Shown here: in pieces, positions 12,259-24,303 of the stretch
Layout of the letters: every line of letters begins with the position of its first letter
Numbering within the stretch: position 1 is the stretch's first letter
Notes under the pieces: generated by a model
Database searches by the model: none
What the model was told of the DNA's origin: nothing
The model's input: the letters and a program-made list of their open reading frames with translations, nothing else
Made by a program: the position numbers and the translations under genes
Source of the DNA: Ceratodon purpureus
Taxonomy: Eukaryota > Streptophyta > Bryopsida > Pseudoditrichales > Ditrichaceae
NCBI GenBank assembly: GCA_014871385.1
Contig: CM026423.1
Span: 14,034,858 to 14,098,857 of the forward strand
Reading direction: 5' to 3'
Length of the DNA stretch: 64,000 bases

Positions 12259-13652
12259 ATGAGGGGGCTGGCGTGCAATGCCTGCAATGAGGTGTTTGCG
12301 GATGAGGACGCGCAGAAGCAGCACTACAAGACGGAATGGCACCGGTACAATTTGCGTCGCAAGGTGGCCGGAGTGCCGGGCGTGACGGAGGCGCTGTTCA
12401 ATCTGCGAATCGAGGCGTTGGAGGCCGAGAAGAAGAAGAAGGAGGGCGAGCGGTTGCTGTACAAATGCGCGCTCTGCAATAAGGAGTATAGCACTGAGAA
12501 GGCGCACGCTAATCATCTGCAGTCGAAGTTGCATGTGACGCGGGCGGCCAGCGCGGACGCCCCGGCGGATGCAGGTACGGCTGCGTTGCTAAGAGAGTTC
12601 TCTGTGTTGGTGAATTGGCAGTCAGAAGGTTCTGGTATTTGAGAACTGGTGGAGCTTGAGAACTTGAGAATGGAGTGTGCCGTGTCGTGTTTGATATTTG
12701 TGGAGGTGACTCTGATTGTTGTAAAAACGTTTCTGGTTTGGTGGCAGGTGTTGCTGGAACTCGTCCAGCTCCGCAGAAAGCGTCTGCTGTTTCTCTGGAG
12801 GCTACCAGGACGCAGAACGGGAAGGCAGTGGTGGAGGAGGAGAGTGATGACGAGTGGGAGGAAGTGGATGGGGAGGATGTGGAGGAAGACGGGGATACGG
12901 TTGCGGAGATGGAGGAGGCCGGGCCGAGCGACGATCCGTTGAGCGGGCACTGGGAGCCCAGCGACTGTTTGTTCTGTGGGAGGAACCATGCTGACTTCGA
13001 GGCGTGTATAGAGCACATGCACAGGGACCACGGGTTTTTCGTCCCCGACGCGGAGTATCTGAAGGATCCGGTGGGGATGTTGACGTACCTAGGATTGAAG
13101 ATCACGAAGGGGTTCATGTGCCTTTTCTGCGATGAGCGAGGGAAGCAGTTCCACAGCGTGGAGGCGGTGCGGAAGCACATGATCAACAAGAGCCACTGCA
13201 AGCTGCGGTACGGAGACGGCGAGGGGATCGCGGAGGAGGAGTTGGAGGACTTTTACGACTTCAGCAGCAGTTACAAGACGGCGGAGAGCTCCCAGGTTCT
13301 GGCCTTGCACGACGGGGCTAATTCTCTCGTATCACTGGCATCAGGCGGGCACGAGCTGGTGATCAAGTCGGGCGACGATGAGGGATTGGTTAAGAGAATA
13401 GGATCCAGGGACATGGCACGGTACTTCCGACAGAGACCCGCCCCGACGGACAACCGCAACGGCATGATGGTGAATGCACTGGTGGCTCGGTACAGGAGCA
13501 TGGGGCTGGCGACGCAGGAACAGAAGTGGCGGCTGCGGAACAAGCCGGAGGAGCAGCAGAGGAAGGCTTCCCAGAGAGCGGAGTACATCCGATCAAAGAT
13601 TGCGCTAAAGAATAATGTGATCCGTAATCTACCTAGGAATTGCGAGTTCTAA
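12259..13652 (+). CDS. REIL: REI1-like C2H2 zinc finger 60S maturation factor (REIL / ZNF622 family)
   Basis: Cytoplasmic factor for late 60S ribosomal subunit maturation, orthologous to yeast Rei1 and Arabidopsis REIL1/REIL2. Two exons: 12259-12574 and 12748-13652. They join in phase 1 to give 406 aa, matching the ~400 aa of plant REIL proteins. Four C2H2-type fingers are visible: CNACNEVF near residue 6, CALCNKEYSTEKAH near 78, CLFCGRNHADF after the acidic stretch, and CLFCDERGKQFHSVEAVRKH further on. An acidic linker (EEESDDEWEEVDGEDVEED) separates fingers 2 and 3, as in the family. The C terminus carries MARYFRQRPAPTDNR and RAEYIRSKIALKNNV. I chose the ATG at 12259; the longer open frame upstream begins only with a TTG. 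The sequence TAGTTAGGGTTGCGG at about 12003 resembles a telo-box, common near ribosome-biogenesis genes. Confidence 0.95.
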
Positions 13653-14859
13653 GTGATGTAGGGAATTCTCCAGATGTAGAGTACAGAAGGGGGTGGGGAT
13701 GAAGACTAGACACAGCGCTGGAGTGTGGAAAGTGAGGAATTGAGTTCCTCTGGAGGCGGCTCTGCATGCTTGTTTTTGGGAAATGTCTAATGACCGAAGC
13801 TGAAGGGTTGACATAGTCGGTACATCAACATTAGGTTAATATATATTAGAAGTGCCTATGAGTAAGCAAGCACCCGTGATACATCCGACTGAAAGAGTGA
13901 GATGAGGTATCCTGTAATTCTTGAGCTTTGAAGCTTCTTTGTAAAGAGATTGTAAGATTTGCACTTAACCAGCAGTGTTAATCAACCGAGTCTAATTTCT
14001 AACAGTTGTATTTGTGTTCGTTTGTTTTGATGTGTTCGTTTATTTTGAAGTGTTCGTGATTGATAGGGGCTCGACTTTGGATTTGTATTCATGTTCCGCT
14101 GGTTTGTATCTGACAGGAGCGGTCTCCATTTTGTGAGGTTTCCGTATACCGAAGAAATCGGCTGAGTTACTTGAAATGGTTTGGAAAGGCTCACAAGTCG
14201 AGCTTTGGTGCAGCGGAATTGCAAGGCTCAAGTGAGCCATGAGGCGTATGAAAGTTAATGGTTTGCAATGTTGTATTCATCAGGAGTTAGATTCCAGTGA
14301 TGCCAAAATGAATGGGAAATGGAAGTGCAACCGGATTAAGTGTACAAGTAACCATTGCCGTTTACATGCTTTTACAGACTTATTCGCCCAAAGGAAGGGC
14401 CCTAGTAAAACAGGGACCGTACGAAGGATCTGTTCTGTGATTGTTCTATTACAGTTAGCTACAGGATTACCGGCTAAAACTGCCTCAATGAACTTCAGCA
14501 ATTTCTGAACCCGAATGATGCTTTCATCTTGAAGTCACTGCTCCAGTAGTCATCCGAACTAGAATCTGAGTCATTTGCAGGAGGTAAAACACCATATCTT
14601 GATCCTTGTCATGACTTGCGCAGAAATCTTACACCTCTCATCTGACCACTATACCTCTCTCTACCTTGCAATCATGTATTCCTGTACTCACCTTTTCGCC
14701 TTGCTCTAGCTCACGAGTTTCGGGATGTAGACACACAATAGTTTTGCTGAACGTGTCCATATCCTATTAGCAACCTACTTGAGGTCGACTGTTCCTCACT
14801 TATATGTTTCAAAAATTTCGACCTAAAGGAACAAAGTACAACATCGGATGGGCAGAACT
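13653..14859. other. REIL 3' UTR and intergenic DNA
   Basis: The first few hundred bases are probably REIL 3' UTR and the last ~100 bases before 14860 YCF54 3' UTR, since the two genes converge here. Nothing else is recognisable. Confidence 0.4.
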
Positions 14860-16945
14860 TTAATTCTCCTTGTACAAGAAGGGAGTCCACCAGTCACCTT
14901 CATATTTGGGGTATACGGCAATCCACTTCTCCGGTTTTTCGAACTTGACGGCGGTAAGCTTGCCAGTCAATGCTTCTTTTGGAGAATCCACAGAGATTTC
15001 GCCTTTAAGGACTCTGTCCAACCTTAGCTTCATGAATCTGTACATATTCCAGCAGCAGAACATTTTTAAAATAATCACAGAGATTTCCTCTAAAAAGGTA
15101 AAGCTATCCAGCAGGACTTTCAGTTCCAAGAACCTTAATCCATCTGGTCGTCGAATAAAATGGAAATATGGACTTCTGGACCTAGATTTTTACTTGATAG
15201 CTCCGAAGAGAAGAAATGTTTACAGTATTTACTGCAGGCGTCTGCTCTAGGAGAAATGTTGCAGAAGGAAATCGTCAATTAGGAAAGTGGACTCACGTAA
15301 TCCAAACTTTATCGGTTGAAACAAGTGCAACAGCCGGTCTGCTGACTCGTTTAGCAACCTCTGGGTGTTTATCAAGGAACTCAGGTTCAATGACGATCCA
15401 GAAGTCCTGTTCTTTTTTGCGCTCTCCATACATGCGCAACTTCTCTTGCATCTGCTCCTGAAAATGCTCTTCATCGTCCAACATAAACTTGGCATTCGCA
15501 ATCAAATAATAGTAAGTAGTCTTCTGCAGCAGAAAAGGATAAGCGTGAGGACATCTCGGTACTGTCCATGCTACACCAATCACAGAATGAGCAAGGCCTG
15601 ATAGCAAAGATAACCTTTCAATACGATAATCAAATCAAATTCTATCAACATATTTCCAAAAATCATCGGCACTAAATGCCAGCACACATTAAAGGAGATT
15701 CACATATTCGATCCTCAAATATGCTGGAACACCAGTTTCTACAAAAGCAACCAACCTGGGAAGTTGCAGGACTGGAGGGCTCCTTGCCACTGCAATAACG
15801 ACATGCAGAACAATCAGGTAAGAGCTAGAACAGTCAGACGGGTCTTAAGTCGGCTGTGCAATGAATCTTTGCTATGTGACTCAGAAGAACGTAATTCTAA
15901 AATAAAATGTCACCGTGTTCTTGCAAGATTTCTTCATCATGAAGTCAAGCATCTTGAATCACAAGCATAATGGTTCAGGTACAAAAATTTCGCTGTTCTC
16001 CATATTACAGCACAACAAAATGTATAAACCCGATTAATTATGGTCGTAAATCCCCTTCGACCTAGTCAAAGAATAAACGTATGAACCTTGATGACCACTG
16101 AATGCTTGCTACCTTAAGTAAAAGAATGCGACGTCCACTTCGATATATTATGAGAAGTAAAATAAACCAGGACAAGTTAATTGTATTTGCAAATTCATAA
16201 AAAGTACCACTTGAACCATCAAATCCACTAGAACAACTCAGCAAAGCATGTGACACGACCTGTGCAAAATTGGCCTAACTCTTGGTTACACTCAAATCTT
16301 CACATCCTAAACAATTAAACAACCTAGAAAAACTGAAATCAAAAAGTTCTCGCGTACGTTGCAAGGTCATTAGCTACAGCCTGCGCGCGGATTGGCTGTG
16401 ACTTTCTCACAATATCCGAAACTCCTTGTCTGCTTCCGAACACCTGAACCTGCCCCGCGAGCATGTACACGATTAATTGACTATTTTGAACTCACCCGCG
16501 CTAAAAACTACACAGGCACATCCAGCATGAAAAGAATATTCCAACAGCAAGAAACCGAAGACATTAAACTTCGTCCACGCAGAATTATTTCAAAAACACC
16601 AAAGCCAAACAAAACTGGTTCCGCGATTCATCTCTAATGACTACATTGAAAGTTATATCAACACACACTCTGCTGCTAGCATGAACTCCTGTACAATTAG
16701 CAGAATGTGTAAAACCAAATGAAAAAATGCCAGAAACATCACAACAGGAACATGAAAAAACAGAGCAATCGCAGCGAGGCGGGAGAGTTCACCTGATTGA
16801 CCGCGAGGACGCGCGGTGAGCAGCGGACACGCCCGAGAGACAACGCTTTCAATGAGACGCTGCTAGTGCTCACCCTGGAGCCTGATTCGCAAATGTGCAC
16901 GCCAGACGACACTGCCGCCGCCGCTGCTACACCTGCACTCGCCAT
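14860..16945 (-). CDS. YCF54: Ycf54-like chloroplast protein (Mg-protoporphyrin IX monomethyl ester cyclase partner)
   Basis: Nuclear homologue of cyanobacterial Ycf54 (LCAA in tobacco), an accessory subunit needed by the oxidative MPE cyclase that makes protochlorophyllide in the plastid. Three exons: 16945-16793, 15523-15297, 15037-14860. They join in frame to 185 aa. Exon 1 codes an Ala/Ser-rich, Arg-containing N terminus typical of a transit peptide. The conserved core starts directly with exon 2: YYYLIANAKFMLDDEEHF, GERKKEQDFWIVIEPEF and RPAVALVSTDKVWIT. Exon 3 adds MKLRLDRVL, VKFEKPEKWIAVYPKYEG and WWTPFLY near the end. The start is the ATG at 16945; an in-frame GTG 18 nt upstream is not needed. 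Intron 1 is long (about 1.27 kb) and holds no frame of interest. Confidence 0.92.
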
Positions 16946-18962
16946 GGCGCTCCGTCGCTCCACTGCCTCAGTCTCCGCCTAAGCTCTGTCTTTGTGTCTG
17001 AGCTCTGCCTCGCTGCCTGAGCGAGCGGGCTCTAGTTTTCACCAATGCTCCGTCACTGGAAGCTCACCGGACTGAAACCCGTCATCGTATCCAAAAACCA
17101 GCACTCTCTACCTAATGACAGGAGTTTAGTCTGTGAAATGTTTGATTTGGTACATGATGATGGTTTTATATGCAGTGAGGGCTTTGGGCATGCAGGGAAA
17201 TCCCGAAAGGCGATGGCAGCGATGGATGGTCCGATGGATGGCAGATAAGGTGATCCATCGTTGCCTCGTCCTACGCGAATGCGCTTCCCGATTCGGATTC
17301 GTCCCTCTTGAGAATGTCCTCTGGTAACCGCTTGGGAGCCTGTCCCCGTGCCGTGGACATTCAAGGGACCAGGACCATGACGAAATTGGTGTCCTTCTGC
17401 TGATTATATGACGCAAGAGGTGTGATAAAAATACATAAAGGTTGGGCAAACCAAGAGAATATGAACCAATAAAATAAATAAAAAATTTAGAATTGTATGT
17501 TTAGGTCCTAAAAGTAGGGGTACTAATAGTTGGAAAATGGTTATGAGTCTGTCACCAAAAATAATGACGGTTCAAAAATGAATAGGCCAATGAGGAGGCA
17601 TTAATGCCAAAAATGGAGTATGAGAAATTAGTTCCATTGTAATCAATTTATGGAAGTTTGGTTTCGTCAATTGTTGATTGGTCTAAATTACTACTGCTTT
17701 TACCTTAGATGGTCCCAAATTGCTTCCAATGAATATTTTAATGAATGCAATAACATTATCGATGAAATTTTTATTTCATGGGCATTTCGAAGTGTAGATT
17801 AAAACAAGAAAATTTGGTTTTAATAAAATTTTCTTAAATTGTGGCTGGCTAAATGTTGATGGAAACTTTAAGTAAAAAAATAAAAGCCAAGAAGAACTTT
17901 ACATTTGGAGGCCATTGGAGTTAATTTTGAGAGACACTTTCCAAGAAACCCATACTTCTACAAATAATAATGCATAGTAACATATAGACGGTACTACTGT
18001 TTATTCTGAGATAATATATCCAATTGCACACAATGTGTATATAAGGTAGAGACACCCAAAACCAATAGCATCCCCAGATCCAACCTATAGATGTCCCCAG
18101 AACCGCAACTTCGCTGTGTTGCAACTTGGCTGAACCTGTCAAACCACTCAATTCAAATTGATTAATCACAACACTCAAAATCACTCAAAAAGCTAGTGGT
18201 TTTGGGTACACTCATCAATGGAAATTAGTACCAACTAGGTGTGACAATGGAAAAGTCTACAGATCAGTTTTGGGTCACGAAGTACTTTTGTGTTAAAAAA
18301 TTTGTATCTATTTCAATATTGGGAAGAAAATTTTGAAAAAATTTGCATTCTATGAAAAACTTATTTTTACACGTGAAAATTACACCCCAAAAATAATCCC
18401 GAAAAAAAAGGCTAAAAATCCTTAAGTTGTTGGTTTTAGGTGCTTCTACCTTATTGATATCTTGTTCATTTTCTTGAATCAAAGATTAATATGACTTGGT
18501 TTAAATTCCAGGCATATGTCTCACTTGAGTTTGACAATCATACACTATATGTCTACAGAAGTGATAACACAGCATTATGTTGTTCGCTTCTCATCAAATA
18601 CGGGATAATATAAGTAGGTGATTTCATGGATAGCCATTTCATTAGTTCTTGCAAGTTGCACACTTCAAAAAAGTTAGTGCAAGGAAAGTTAACGTAAACA
18701 AGTTTCCAATACAGTATCTCATGAAACGTTGAGCAGATAACATTCGAGAGGAATGTTCTGTTTCGTGAATGTAAAGAAAGCAACTAAGAGTCTTAGTTAG
18801 ATAGCCTGGTCTATCTCACAGCCTAGACATAAGATTTACATCCTAAATAACCTAACTAGCGACCCTCAGCCTTCTCAGGGATGCCAATGCACAAAAGGAA
18901 CATAACGAAAATGTCAAAATCGGGTGCCAAGAGGCAAGACCCACTGAAATTCGAATATCTCG
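16946..18962. other. YCF54 upstream region and AT-rich intergenic DNA
   Basis: 16946-17350 is GC-richer and is the probable YCF54 promoter. 17450-18850 is AT-rich with no supported gene. The final part before 18963 is likely fucosyltransferase 3' UTR. Confidence 0.4.
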
Positions 18963-21900
18963 TCAAACGAAGATTACTTCCAATTGTAGGCAGGGTTCCT
19001 TTTTCACCATACTCTTCAAACCTTTGTCTCCACCAAAATCCCAAGTATATAGCGCTTCCCTTTGCGTAAGGCCCACAGGATATATCTTGTAGACTCGAAG
19101 GTCCGAATTCCCTCTGATAACCTCTGGGCGCTCAGTCTTCCAAATAGGAACGTGATTGAGGCTTGTAAACTTGTCGAGCACAGCCTGTTTCAGATTCACA
19201 ATGGAAAGGTCCGAGTCTCTGCAATGATATAAACAATGGAGAGCGTTACAGGCTTGGAATAGGATAATAGATAGCAATGACAAGACTACCAACCGACCAG
19301 GTCGTTGTCACGATATGCTCAGCTGCATGCATTGGCACATAACAATCACCATTGCTTGTCCATCCTAGATCGCCAGTAAATTGAACGACACGAATCAAAT
19401 TCAAATGTGAACATCAATGCTTACTTGATGAATACGGACTCCATAATAAAACGGCCACGCTCTCGTACATATAAGTGGTATAGGGTGTGTCCATCTCCGC
19501 TGGTACACTTGCATGGTCTTTTGGGAGCAACCGCCTGTTCTTTCAAGCGAATTTTGGTAGCTACATGAATGCACAACCTGCAGGAGGAGTGCACGGCAGC
19601 CATGTCTACGAGTGCTAGAAATTGATTGGAAGGACCCTCAAACTTCCACCTGTGCAAAGGTTCCCAGGTGAGTTAAGCAATTAATAACTCAACAGTAAGC
19701 AGCAAGAGTGCCAATGCAGCTGCTCCTACTGGATATCACGACAAAAATTGGTAACTGTGTACATGATGCCCTTTGTACTGAGAACTGAAACAAACACGGT
19801 ACTTAGGAATGCAGAACAATGTTGGCAAATAACTAACTATAGCATAAGCTCCTGATTGAACGTCAGAGAGGAAAGGATTTAGTTACAGAGGCAAAAATGT
19901 GGAAAGAAATGATGACGAAGCGACCATACAGATTTAAATTCAACTGAACACCAGATAAATACAATCTCTAGAATGAGTAAGTTTGGGTCGTCAGGTCGAG
20001 AGTGCAAATGATCTTTACAAAATCCTGCTCAGGACTTACCGGATAGTTTCGTTATATGCAGTTGCATTGCTTGCCAGATACTTTATGCGCTCAGCTGCAG
20101 CCTTGGCTTCAGTGAGGTCCTTAATATATACAAGAGAATTTGGTGATGGCGCAAAGTCGTAAATATTTGGGGGTCCCGTTACAACCGGGACTGAGCCTGT
20201 CCATTCGACGACAAGTGAAGTGTGAAAAACAGTTATACCAAGTGGACGAAATTCTCGTGTACCACGAATGAACCGGTTGGTTTGAGTAGCTAACAAGGAA
20301 ATGAGTCAAAAATTGAATCGCAAGTAAAAAAAACATACCAGCGACTAGGGCTTGGAAGAACTTCTCCGTGACGTAGTCTTCGACGTTGGAATTTTCAAAA
20401 GCAAGACTGAACTTGTACTCTCGAAGAGCATCCTGCTTGTTTAATCCTGCACGACGTTCATTGCAACTAATTCAATACTTGATTATTAAATGAACTGACC
20501 AATTAAAGCTATATATCAAAGAGTAGAAGTCATCCCTGAAGCTTCAAAAGAAACCACCATGCTTTCTGCTGCCACCTAACTAAGAGTACGACCGTAAACA
20601 TAGAGCAACCCCTGAAGATTTAACAATGGCTATCTGCATCATGTCTACAAGCCGTATTTCCAACAGTATGAGGGTAAACCTCGGCCTCCAGGTTTATTTT
20701 GATCGCAAGCTCCATATGAGTCGATTGAAACGCCTTCTGCTTGTAATTCTCGCATAATTCCAAGACGTTCGTTGTGGGCTCCGCAGTTGGAAATAAAAGC
20801 AGCTCCAAGTGCCCTTTGTGTCTTGGGCTTAGGAGGATCCATAATTGAATATTCTGCCCATGAAAAATACCCCACTGGAACGTCCGACGACAAGCTAGTA
20901 GTCATCACCACTCCTATTCCGCTCCTGTATGTCCCCTCTTCAGGTTAGAGGTGAGGATGAAATTTTAGGTAAGTTCATTAGAGAATCTAGATGAATTAAA
21001 ACATAGCAAATAGACGTCACATGCAGCAACTCTCCATAAAGCATTCGGCAACATTTGACACAGCTGCCAAAGTAGACAAGTTTTACTGTCAACCCGACTT
21101 CAGTCCCTAAGCCCTAAGAAGGTGAATCACGCGTCCATTAAGACCCTATGTGACAATGCTTCCAGTCATCAAGTGTGTAAAAACGATCATAACAATTTCA
21201 ACGTGTCTCTGTTTTCCATGGCAAATTCTTACTTGCGGGCGACAGCAATGTCATTCTCAGGAAAATACGTAGAAGACTCCATTGAACGTAAGACTTGTAG
21301 CGCTGAGGGACTATCTGAATAGCCAAATGAAGCGTCTGCTTTACCCCCGCCGTGGGACTTGAACACGCAAGGCACAGCACATGTCTCCCAGTTCTGCCAC
21401 ATAAAGCACTTAAGCTCTCAGTCACACGGTCATGAACAAACCCATTCCATATCCCTTGCTGCACATCTTCCATACTGGCTTGTATGTGATCTAAACCCAT
21501 CGCACATCACATATTCCAGCACACCTCAAAAAGAGCCTACAAACAACGCACTAAACAATTCGATCACAGAGAAGGGCATACAAGGACAGAGCAAAACCTT
21601 GTCTTCGCCTCCCCCTTCGACAGTCACGGGGTCTCTCTTAAAATTACGAGAGTACACAACTCTGTCCTTCTTCTCCAGCCATTCCTTGGAGCAGAAACCC
21701 TTCACACTACCCTTGAGCGTCACATTCGCCTTCAAATTCCCATCATGTCCCGGAAGCCTACCCACGTTCTCCGAGCCCACAGACGACAGCGACGACGACG
21801 ACGACGACGACGAAGTCGCAGGGCTATTCAATATATCCAGGCGCACAATAAAAGCGCATTCAATCAGCACAATCGCAAACACCGCCCACAGCACAGTCCT

Positions 21901-22035
21901 CCCCCACCACCTCCGCCCCGTCCCCCCCGCCGCAGATCGCAAGCTCAAGGGCGGCAACGCGCCCTCCCCCCCCTCCACATCCCACTCCGACACTTCCTCC
22001 CTCCGCAATCGCCCCGTCTCCCTCTCCCCCTTCAT
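18963..22035 (-). CDS. FUT11: core alpha-1,3-fucosyltransferase (GT10, FucTA type)
   Basis: Golgi type II membrane enzyme that adds fucose in alpha-1,3 linkage to the innermost GlcNAc of N-glycans, using GDP-fucose. Seven exons: 22035-21598, 21393-21233, 20924-20680, 20446-20339, 20196-20040, 19649-19425, 19218-18963. They sum to 1590 nt, 529 aa, near the ~500 aa of Arabidopsis FUT11/FUT12. Order: cytosolic Arg/Gly-rich tail, one anchor ([17 protein letters not shown]), a Ser-rich stem, then catalytic motifs [37 protein letters not shown] and AAFISNCGA. The GT10 signature follows: [11 protein letters not shown] with [20 protein letters not shown]. The C terminus has [29 protein letters not shown] and [12 protein letters not shown]. 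The open frame extends 5' to 22140 only through a GTG, so I used the ATG at 22035; a different 5' exon cannot be excluded. Confidence 0.93.
21783..21812. repeat. GAC trinucleotide run inside the fucosyltransferase stem
   Basis: A short (GAC)n run on the plus strand. Read on the gene strand it codes the Ser run of the luminal stem (positions ~95-105 of the protein). It is a likely length-variable site. Confidence 0.7.
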
Positions 22036-24303
22036 CCTCCCCCTCCCAAACCCCCCCACCACATCGATCACCTCAGCACCCCGCCCTCCCCCATCAAACC
22101 CCTCCCTCCTATCCAAAACCTCCAATACCCTAAACCTCACTCCCTCAAATCAACCCCGCTTAACTTGACCATGCGAACATGAGCGAAGTTAGACACAGAA
22201 AGAGGTTGCGAACATTCGACGCATTCGAGGTTGGATGTTGGTTCCCTCCCTGGTTGTGCACAGGTGAGGTCGAAGAGGCTCCTGCCGAAGATCCAGAGGA
22301 CGGAGAGGAGACGGATGTACAGTAGACTACAGTAGAGGAGAGGAGAGGAGGCCGAGGAGGGGGGCTTTGGGCGATGGTGGTGCGATTGATTGATTGATTG
22401 GGCTATGTCCTGGTGGTCGTCGGAAGTGAGCCCTTCCGGTGAGGGAAGCGGAGGCGGAGTCCCGGGTTCAGCTCCGAAGGGCAGCACCAAGACAGTTCGT
22501 GCAGAAGTTGTCTGCACTACGTTTGAGTTCTGTTTTCGTCGTCTTGGTTATCTTTTGGCTTTGGCTTTCGCTCTGAGCGTGGAAAAGCTCGTCTCTCTCG
22601 CCGGCTCACTTTTTCGCCCTTTTTCTGTTTTCCTTCGCTTCGTGGTTCTTTTAGCATGTGTTTTGGCGTGTTTTGGCGTGTTTTGGTGTGTTTAGGTGTT
22701 TTTAGGGGGAGGATATGGGTGTCTTTATAAGGAGGATTTGAAGGTAATGCAAGTGGATTGCAAATGCTGGAGGAGTGTTGGATAAGTTATGGAGGACGTA
22801 ACCGGGAAGGGACTGGAGTTTGAGGCGAGTTATGGGACACTAATGGGCTAAATATGCAAGGAATTCCTTGATTGTAGTAAAATGTCAGGTATGGTATTCT
22901 TAGATATACTTGTGTATAGTAATTGAAAGTTACCTTAGCAATGAAGAACTCTTTATTGGCCATAGATATTGTAATAAATAAGAAACACTCCAAGGATTAT
23001 GTGCTAAGAAAAAATACTATCTTTTTAATGGCAAACAAAAAATTAATTCAAGAACAAAAGTTGCTAAAGAAGCAAGATATAAGGGCAAGATTTGTAGGCT
23101 AAAACATCAAATCCATGGATTCATTTATATTTAAGCAAGATTTTTTGAAGTTGATTTTTTGTATCAACGGCTAATTTAAATACATACGCCTTATTTGTTT
23201 ATATTTGTTTATTTTTATTAATTATTCTCAACAAACAAGTTTATAAAAGACAAATCTATTAAAGAAATTATATAGAAAATGTGCAAAAAATAGAATTTAA
23301 ATGGCATATTACACAATTTCAAACCATATCATAGTAAACGTAACAAATTCTCTTATTTAAAAAACAAACTATAACTCAATTAAGAAAAAAAAATTGAATT
23401 TTATTTGACATTTGTATGAATGTTTTAAATTAGATATGAAAAAACATAACATTCTTTATAATATAATCATTTCAAAATTTGATATGAACTAAGCTTGAGT
23501 CAATGGTTTCTAGGAATCTCACATGAAGAGTAATAACGTTTAATTACTGGAATCCAAATTGCAATTTGAGATTAAGTCTATTGAAATACATTTGAGATTT
23601 GCCATTACTAATGTGCTTTCTAAGATGACGTGCCAAGATCACTCAATGAAATGATCGAATAAGGTAGAGGACCCAGAAATCGAACACATTTTAGATTTTG
23701 GCAAGTATATTATAGAGTGGTGAAGGGTATATTTTTAGAAGCATCTGCAAAGTTTGTAGGAGGCCGGTGATGATGGAATCATAAATTTTGAACTCTATTT
23801 GAATTAGTTATGAAATTTTGAATGTAAAACCATAGGGGTTTCCAAAACTGTTCACCCTAATATCTAGGTCCCGTCTACATTACGTTTTGGAGTTGGAAGC
23901 TATAATCTAGCTTTCAGGTGATTACCCCTAGTATGCGGTTTCTGGACCTGTGCGGTTTTCAGAGTCTCTGCCTTATGCATAGTTGAATTGCTTGGTCTAC
24001 ACAAATTGTAGAGAATTTGTTGGTTCACTTAATTTTTCCAAACAGTGACATGTATGTTCTTCCTAAAAATTCTGCCTGGCTGTAGAACGTATTCCCAAAT
24101 TTAAATGTCCAGAAATACAAGTTCTGTTGAAATTCAACCTCTCGTATGAGGCATACGGTGTGTAAAGATGTCGAGAGTAAAATCGTCTGTCAGCTCTGGA
24201 AAAAATACTCACGGATGTCTACAACATGTATAAAATTTAAATGCCCATATAACCCAGGCTGTTTCTGTACAGTCTTTATAAAATCTACATGAAAGCAGAA
24301 TCA
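22036..24303. other. fucosyltransferase upstream region and AT-rich intergenic DNA
   Basis: 22036-22700 is GC-rich promoter and leader DNA, with a (GATT)n run near 22384-22399 and GTGTTTTGGC repeats near 22658-22690. 22800-24300 is AT-rich and holds no frame I can support. The end is probably 3' UTR of the next minus-strand gene. Confidence 0.4.

Noticed and set aside
12509-13201. 230-codon minus-strand frame
   Set aside because: Antisense to REIL exon 2 and without motifs.
21359-22168. 269-codon plus-strand frame
   Set aside because: It is antisense to exons 1-2 of the fucosyltransferase; the Pro/Ser-rich product is a by-product of GC-rich coding DNA.
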